Below the pieces are notes generated by a model. That model ran no database searches. It saw only the letters and a list, made by a program, of their open reading frames with translations, and had not been told where the DNA came from. A program made the translations under genes and the position numbers. Below, in pieces: positions 59,605-64,000 of a stretch of DNA of 64,000 bases (position 1 is its first letter; each line of letters starts with the position of its first letter). Origin of the DNA: Leucobacter sp. UT-8R-CII-1-4 (GTDB taxonomy: Bacteria > Actinomycetota > Actinomycetes > Actinomycetales > Microbacteriaceae); NCBI RefSeq assembly GCF_030010235.1, contig NZ_JASCRS010000001.1:496001-560000 (forward strand). Direction: 5' to 3'.

Positions 59605-61112
59605 GGAGCCACCTCAATTACGCCAAGCTCAACCCAACGAGATTCCAGCACTGCGGGGTCAAATTCTCCAGGTGGCGCCCCAAAGCTTGGGCCAAACCCT
59701 GGAAGAAAGATTGACCCCTGCGGAGCAGGGTCTGTGAATCTCCTAGATACAGATATTGCTGAATCCAGCATGAAATATTGAGTGACCACATCATGTTTTC
59801 CAGGCGCAACGCCCCATCTAGCGTTTGGCGCAGATTCGATCCATCCAGCAATTTGAGCCCGAGCGACCGCGTCGTCAGCCTGGCCTGAATCCATTTTTCC
59901 GGAGAGTATTTCCATCAGCGCCGCGTTAGTATCAGCTCCCTCTTTGATAAGCACCGCAATTTCAAGCGGGGATATAACCCCAGCTTGTTGCAGCAGCCTA
60001 CGGAGGCGGATGGGTATTGAGCGCAACTGCACAAATCCAGCTGTATCTTCAGCAAACAATAGGTGTCTTAGATCCTTGCGGAGCGAAGAACAATAGCCGG
60101 CCCCGTCAACCAATTCAACGAAGAGGGCGTTAGGGAACAGGGCAACGGCTCCCCGCCTAGCAGTCCCGGCTTGGTCCACGTTCTTGTGCGACACAGAGCC
60201 AGAATCACCCGCATAAAACTGGGACTGGACAAAAACCCGAGTTGAGACATCTGGGAGCTGATAGGGAATTACGAAATCAAACCCTCGAGTCTTTGCTTTT
60301 TCCCCTTGGCTATCGACAAGCGCTCGTTCCGGCTGGTGCGGGCGAACAGTCGAGTCCCCGTTTTCCTGAAGCCAATCAGCAAGTTGCGCCGCAACCACGT
60401 CTGAGTTGTTGAACCACTCAGGAAAACTAAGCCCCCATTCGACCAAGTAGTCGCGCATAATCGCTTCCGGACCATGTCCTCCGGACGCTGCAACTGACCC
60501 TCGAACCTGGAACGCCACCAGCGGAGCCAACAATAGCGTGGCGTCATTTGAGTCAACCGATTTGGCGCTCCGATATGACCTCAGCAAAACTTCCAATTGA
60601 CGTTGATCTGTCGGGTCAGATAGCAAGAAGCTCGCGTAGGACTTTGCGAGCGTTAACGCCTCGCTCTTATCGCATGACCAAAGCGCCACAATATTCGACG
60701 CAACTTTTGCTTGCTTCAGCTCATGGGGCACAGGGCCCCACTGCACAGCCCGGCGCTTGACTAAGGGGTATGATTCGCCTTCATTTCGCCGTCGCCAAAT
60801 AGGATACTGACACTTCGCAGCGTTATCTGACTGAGCGGTCACCAAGGAAAGTGTAGCGAACACCGCTTCGACTTCTTCAACCGAGGAAGTCGTGCCCGCC
60901 CGCAAAAATCGTTCTATCGCTGAAGCGATCACGTCCTCGATATCTTCACCTGTTTCGAGGGAAGTACTCAGAGCGTCAACAACCCGATCTAAGCCAACCA
61001 GCTGCGAAACAAACTTCTCAGTGTCTCTGATTCTTTCAAGAGCAGGTGTCACCCACTGGTCAAATTCAGCTACGACTTCATCGTTAGTTAGATCAACCTC
61101 ATTTAGCCACAC
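59601..61112 (-). CDS. Putative type II restriction endonuclease
   Basis: A 503-residue protein linked to a C5 methyltransferase, hence a likely cognate endonuclease. The probable nuclease core is around residues 276-315: GFDFVIPYQLP gives D279, and RVFVQSQFYAGDSGSVSHK follows with Q296, Q298 and K310, a PD-(D/E)xK-like pattern in which the usual E-x-K is replaced by Q-x-Q. The N-terminal 270 and C-terminal 150 residues are mostly helical and may read the target. GTG start, 14-nt overlap with the methyltransferase gene. Lower G+C than the flanks. Target sequence unknown. Confidence 0.75.
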   Translation of the reverse strand: MWLNEVDLTNDEVVAEFDQWVTPALERIRDTEKFVSQLVGLDRVVDALSTSLETGEDIEDVIASAIERFLRAGTTSSVEEVEAVFATLSLVTAQSDNAAKCQYPIWRRRNEGESYPLVKRRAVQWGPVPHELKQAKVASNIVALWSCDKSEALTLAKSYASFLLSDPTDQRQLEVLLRSYRSAKSVDSNDATLLLAPLVAFQVRGSVAASGGHGPEAIMRDYLVEWGLSFPEWFNNSDVVAAQLADWLQENGDSTVRPHQPERALVDSQGEKAKTRGFDFVIPYQLPDVSTRVFVQSQFYAGDSGSVSHKNVDQAGTARRGAVALFPNALFVELVDGAGYCSSLRKDLRHLLFAEDTAGFVQLRSIPIRLRRLLQQAGVISPLEIAVLIKEGADTNAALMEILSGKMDSGQADDAVARAQIAGWIESAPNARWGVAPGKHDVVTQYFMLDSAISVSRRFTDPAPQGSIFLPGFGPSFGAPPGEFDPAVLESRWVELGVIEVAP

Positions 61113-62436
61113 TTTGCGAATTATACCGGTCGCTCGCTTCTAGGCCTTGTAGTAGCGTTCGCGCTGATTCCGCGACTTTTTTGGCCAGCCGTGGCGGGAC
61201 TGCGTTCCCGATCAACCGATATGCGTCAAGGGCCTCGACACCGGCTGAAAGAAACTGGAAGGAATCCGGAAATGACTGGAGCCTAGCTACTTCACGGATC
61301 GAAAACGGTCGAGGCTCCACCGGATGGGCCATAAATCTCGCATTGTGAAAACTAGTAAGAACAGTCGGGGACGGGCTATCGAGAGCTGGTCGCCTAAAAA
61401 TTCCTGATGCAAACTTTGCACCCGAGATATCCCACTTTTCATCAATGCACTTGAGATATCGCCTGTCAGAAAGCGACCGCAGCTCTGCATCTGAAATGCA
61501 AACGCCAGCCAACGTTTCGATCACTTCTCGAGCCAATGGGTTTCCGTTTGGTATATCACCGAATTTACGATGGCGGCGATTTCGGGCAATCGTCTCCAAA
61601 ATGAGCCGCTCTTTGGCCGAAGTCACTCCAAACACATCTGGGATATCCCATGTACGGACGCTAGCTTTGTCGTGCCTTACGTTGCATAGCTTCTGCTCAG
61701 GCCCGATCCTGGACAGAATTGCCTTGACTTTAGGGGATACGACTCCATCAAGAACATGGTCTGGTTTGTCCTGCGCCCCAACAAGGGCATCTCTCAAGGT
61801 CTGAGGTGGCTTTAGGTCTTCTTGACTAGCCCACGAAGGGTATTCTTCTACAAGATTCCTTTCGCCATTTCTGAGCACCGGCCTATACTCGGCCACCGGC
61901 CAAATGAAGCGTGAATCGTTCGCAAGGTCTTCACGGATTCCGACGATAATTATTCGCCTGCGGTGCTGTGGCACCCCAAACCAAGATGCGTCGAGGATCT
62001 TCCACTCAACTTTATAACCCGATTGCTCGCAGTCCTGAACAATCTGGCTCAACATTTCGCCGTTGAAGTTTTGTGACAAGCCATCAACATTTTCAGCGAT
62101 GAAAATTGGGGGTCTTAGCTTCTCCAAGGCCTGAATCATTGCGAGGTACAGCGTGTTTCGCACGTCATCGATTCGCTTCGGACCGGCTTTCGAGAACCCC
62201 TGGCAAGGAAATCCCCCAAGTAGTACATCACAATGCCCGACCTCGTTCAGACTCTGGTAATAGTCTTCCGAGGTTACATCGACCGTCTTAGCCCTATGGC
62301 CAAAATTCAAGTTGTAAGCGAGTACGGCGGCAGGGTCAGAGTCTATGGCAAGTGAGACATCAAACCCGCTGTCAACAAATCCCAAGTCCAGTCCGCCGAC
62401 GCCGCTAAACAGGCTTACAATTTTTGGTTTGATCAT
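61099..62436 (-). CDS. DNA (cytosine-5-)-methyltransferase, type II RM system
   Basis: A 445-residue C5 methyltransferase with all core motifs in order: I LFSGVGGLDLGF (9-20), IV GGFPCQGFS with catalytic C78, VI ENVDG (115-119), VIII QHRRR (157-161), IX REVARLQSFPDSF and X RLIGNAVPPRLAKK. The target-recognition region (about 200-360) is long. It methylates cytosine in a site shared with the endonuclease encoded next. The promoter seems leaderless (TAGAAT 6 nt before the ATG). Base composition is clearly lower in G+C than the chromosome around it. Confidence 0.95.
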   Translation of the reverse strand: MIKPKIVSLFSGVGGLDLGFVDSGFDVSLAIDSDPAAVLAYNLNFGHRAKTVDVTSEDYYQSLNEVGHCDVLLGGFPCQGFSKAGPKRIDDVRNTLYLAMIQALEKLRPPIFIAENVDGLSQNFNGEMLSQIVQDCEQSGYKVEWKILDASWFGVPQHRRRIIIVGIREDLANDSRFIWPVAEYRPVLRNGERNLVEEYPSWASQEDLKPPQTLRDALVGAQDKPDHVLDGVVSPKVKAILSRIGPEQKLCNVRHDKASVRTWDIPDVFGVTSAKERLILETIARNRRHRKFGDIPNGNPLAREVIETLAGVCISDAELRSLSDRRYLKCIDEKWDISGAKFASGIFRRPALDSPSPTVLTSFHNARFMAHPVEPRPFSIREVARLQSFPDSFQFLSAGVEALDAYRLIGNAVPPRLAKKVAESARTLLQGLEASDRYNSQSVAK

Positions 62437-62442
62437 TGCCTC

Positions 62443-62448
62443 ATTCTA
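62443..62448 (-). promoter_or_regulatory. Probable -10 element of the restriction-modification operon
   Basis: TAGAAT on the minus strand, 6 nt before the methyltransferase ATG, with TTGAAT at 62464-62469 as a fair -35 (15-nt spacing). GAGG two bases from the ATG is too close for a ribosome site. Confidence 0.5.
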
Positions 62449-62727
62449 AATTCGAGGTACGACATTCAACGCCGTTTCGCCTGCAGCACCCGCACGGACA
62501 TGCAGCAGGCAATTGTATCAACGCGAATTGGGGCGCACGATCACAGGCAACTGCTGTCCTTAGAGCCACAGTCGAGGACACCGTCCCCAACCAAACATGG
62601 GCTCGCTTCTCGCGTCCCGTTAGTCAAGCCCCTCCTGGAGAGTCAAACGATGGGGTCTCTTCTGGGTCACTATCGATCGGCACGTTCAAATCTAATTCAT
62701 GCGATCCCCAACCGACAGGGCGTTTCG
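62449..62727. other. Gene-free left arm of copy C
   Basis: About 280 bases between the methyltransferase promoter and copy C. An open frame runs through into the repeat, but only the last six or so codons before the repeat (IPNRQGVSY) resemble the LLM protein, and these are divergent. I see no gene and no recombinase remnant. Confidence 0.5.
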
Positions 62728-62826
62728 TACAACGCCCACGTGATGGAATCGTTCGCGAAGCATGTCGCGCCCGCGCTCGGCTGGAAGCCAAACACCGAGG
62801 GGCCGGTGCAGGGCGACGCGATCTAG
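62728..62826 (+). repeat. LLM gene 3' end, copy C (distal, probably native)
   Basis: A 99-bp fragment ending in TAG, 97 of 99 bases identical to the end of copy B. It begins with the 29-bp core shared by all copies. A hairpin terminator follows directly (62844-62874), as expected after the original LLM gene end, so I take this as the native 3' end displaced by the insertion. Confidence 0.85.
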
Positions 62827-62843
62827 ATCGCTGACCAAAACTG

Positions 62844-62874
62844 GCGGTGGGCTGCGCTAGGCGCTGCCCACCGC
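62844..62874 (+). terminator. Hairpin after copy C, probable original LLM terminator
   Basis: GCGGTGGGC (62844-62852) pairs with GCCCACCGC (62866-62874), with further GCGC pairing inside. No T-run. Confidence 0.6.
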
Positions 62875-62918
62875 TAACAGAAGCAAGCCTCACTCAGCTG
62901 ATCTCACTCACACTCTTG

Positions 62919-62924
62919 TACGAT
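62919..62924 (+). promoter_or_regulatory. Probable -10 element of a leaderless hydrolase gene
   Basis: TACGAT with 6 nt to the ATG at 62931. Confidence 0.5.
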
Positions 62925-62930
62925 TTTTCT

Positions 62931-63782
62931 ATGCTGTGCCAACGAGAACTCCAAACGGTTACGACTGACGGGCGAGTACTCGCTGGCCGAAGCTTCGGCC
63001 CAGCCGACGGCCAGCCGATCCTCTTTGTCGCGGGCGCAGCCACCGGCAAATCGATGCTTTTCGGTGACGACCTGCTCGAAGCAATGAAGCTGCGCATCAT
63101 CACGATGGATCGGCCAGGCCTTGGCGATTCAACGCCTGATCCCGCGCGAACCCTTGAATCAACCGCTGCCGACTACCGATCGTTTGTCGCGGCAGCTCTC
63201 GGCGAGAAAGCTGCACCGATCCCGGTAGTCGCAAATTCGCAGGGCGCTGTGTTCGCGCTCAAGCTTGCGAGCATGGGCGGCACGGCGAGCCTCACTCTGG
63301 TTTCTCCGGCCGACGAGCTCGCGCATCCGGCAATCCACGCCATGCTGCCCCCAGAAGCTACGATGCTCGCGGACCTCGCGCAATCAGCTCCCGAAGAAGC
63401 GGCCGCGATTCTCGGGGGATTTTCGGCGCAGGCAATGGAAGAAATGGTCATCTCAGGCTCAAATGCTGATGACGCGAGTTTCTACCAGGCCGAACCATTT
63501 CTTTCGCTCTATCGTCGCGGCCTGGCCGAGGGTTTCATGAACGATGGATCGGGTTACGTGACAGACACCCTGATCGCGATGCGCTCATGGCAGCTAGATT
63601 TTGATGCAATCTCCTGCCCGGCGCAGGTGCTCTTCGGCGCTGGTGACCTCAGTCACTCACCGGATCACGGCGAGACCCTCACCTCACGAATCCCGGGCGC
63701 TTCAAGAACCGTGTTCTCCGATGCTGGCGGAGCTCTGCTGTGGACCCACGCAAAGAAGATCCTCGAGCTGGCGAGCGCGTAG
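62931..63782 (+). CDS. Alpha/beta hydrolase
   Basis: A 283-residue cytoplasmic alpha/beta hydrolase. QPILFVAGAATGKSMLFGD is the oxyanion-hole region, RIITMDRPGLGDS follows strand 4, and VVANSQGAVFA is the nucleophile elbow with an unusual Asn in place of the first Gly of GxSxG. QVLFGAGDLSHSPDHGE should hold the acid, and the usual His is not obvious at the C-terminus (ALLWTHAKK has one). Leaderless-type start. Substrate unknown. Confidence 0.87.
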   Translation: MLCQRELQTVTTDGRVLAGRSFGPADGQPILFVAGAATGKSMLFGDDLLEAMKLRIITMDRPGLGDSTPDPARTLESTAADYRSFVAAALGEKAAPIPVVANSQGAVFALKLASMGGTASLTLVSPADELAHPAIHAMLPPEATMLADLAQSAPEEAAAILGGFSAQAMEEMVISGSNADDASFYQAEPFLSLYRRGLAEGFMNDGSGYVTDTLIAMRSWQLDFDAISCPAQVLFGAGDLSHSPDHGETLTSRIPGASRTVFSDAGGALLWTHAKKILELASA

Positions 63783-63820
63783 GGTCCACTGCACCGTTCG
63801 ACCGCGCCAGGCTCTCCCGC

Positions 63821-63826
63821 TACGCT
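63821..63826 (+). promoter_or_regulatory. Probable -10 element of a leaderless partial gene
   Basis: TACGCT with 7 nt to the ATG at 63834. Confidence 0.4.
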
Positions 63827-63833
63827 CAGAAGC

Positions 63834-64000
63834 ATGATCTTTGACCGGGTGCTCTCCCCTGAGGAAAGCGTACTGGTGCTGCCCGAGCTACAGGCCTTGC
63901 AACGCACTTCGCCCTTTCATGCTCGCGTGATTGTTCAGTCGACCTCGGGTATCGAACAGTCGCATGTCGAGGTAGATCGGGCGAACGGTGAGTGGTTCGC
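63834..64000 (+). CDS. Hypothetical protein, partial at the right edge
   Basis: The first 55 codons of a gene that continues beyond the window. The visible start MIFDRVLSPEESVLVLPELQ is not recognised. No ribosome site, but a leaderless-type -10 precedes it. Codon use is like the host, so it is probably real. Confidence 0.6.
   Translation, partial: MIFDRVLSPEESVLVLPELQALQRTSPFHARVIVQSTSGIEQSHVEVDRANGEWF

Noticed and set aside
58533..62727. Integrase or transposase in the inserted region
   Set aside because: All open frames were read on both strands and none resembles a recombinase; also no terminal inverted repeats of an insertion sequence.
62500..62826. A 108-codon open frame ending in the LLM-like tail
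   Set aside because: Only the last 40 or so codons resemble the LLM protein; the rest is spacer. Treated as repeat copy C, not a gene.

Overview
The window looks like chromosome of a high-GC actinobacterium, most likely of the Microbacteriaceae. The support is dense G+C-rich coding, an LPNTG-anchored wall protein, MntR/IdeR-type metal regulation, many genes apparently read from leaderless transcripts (TANNNT about 6-7 nt before the start codon), and a tRNA-Glu/Asp/Phe cluster. Genus and species cannot be read from the sequence. I see no rRNA, CRISPR array, transposase or integrase.

Layout. 1-6100: a branched-chain-type ABC importer operon led by a cyclase-family hydrolase, a TetR regulator and a beta-keto acid cleavage enzyme, linked by two copies of one palindromic operator. 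6270-11290: YceI lipid-binding-like protein, a divergent rimK (with an extra RCK_C domain) and rimB pair, an MntR/DtxR regulator, a large membrane protein and a cold-shock protein. 11579-15086: a frameshifted quinone reductase and a Mn/Zn ABC importer. 15375-17789: hydrolase, CPBP protease, small lipoprotein. 17885-23839: polar amino-acid ABC importer with an acetamidase and a phosphotriesterase-like hydrolase, divergent from an XRE-cupin regulator and a RidA protein. 23780-29363: MocR and AraC regulators, acetyltransferase, nuclease, TSUP permease, CGNR zinc-finger protein. 29390-34154: two DHA2-type drug exporters and a sortase-anchored wall protein. 34365-39502: siderophore importer with AraC regulator and a perfect IdeR-type iron box. 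39676-50897: methyltransferase, FadR-type regulator, acyltransferase, NarL-type two-component pair, DMT exporters, LysR, AlkC-like glycosylase. 51068-51380: tRNAs. 51757-57290: two aminopeptidases and an FtsX-type ABC exporter. 57477-62826: a luciferase-like oxidoreductase whose 3' end is repeated three times around inserted cargo. 62931-64000: hydrolase and one partial gene.

The strongest candidate for something undescribed is 58410-62826. The last codons of the LLM oxidoreductase gene occur three times: the intact gene end, a 120-bp copy at 59137-59256 and a 99-bp copy at 62728-62826. Between them lie two antiparallel cargo units: a four-helix membrane protein, and a three-gene restriction-modification cassette (C5 methyltransferase, an endonuclease with an unusual active-site pattern, a 95-residue protein). 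The three copies share a 29-bp core, while their left and right arms pair up as expected of site-specific insertion. The gene-proximal copy is a divergent, mostly synonymous replacement of the 3' end, and the native 3' end with its hairpin sits at the far side. No recombinase is present.

A second pattern is the nonamer CGCTGGATC, found by eye 19 times on both strands against roughly one expected, often between genes and absent from the inserted cassette.
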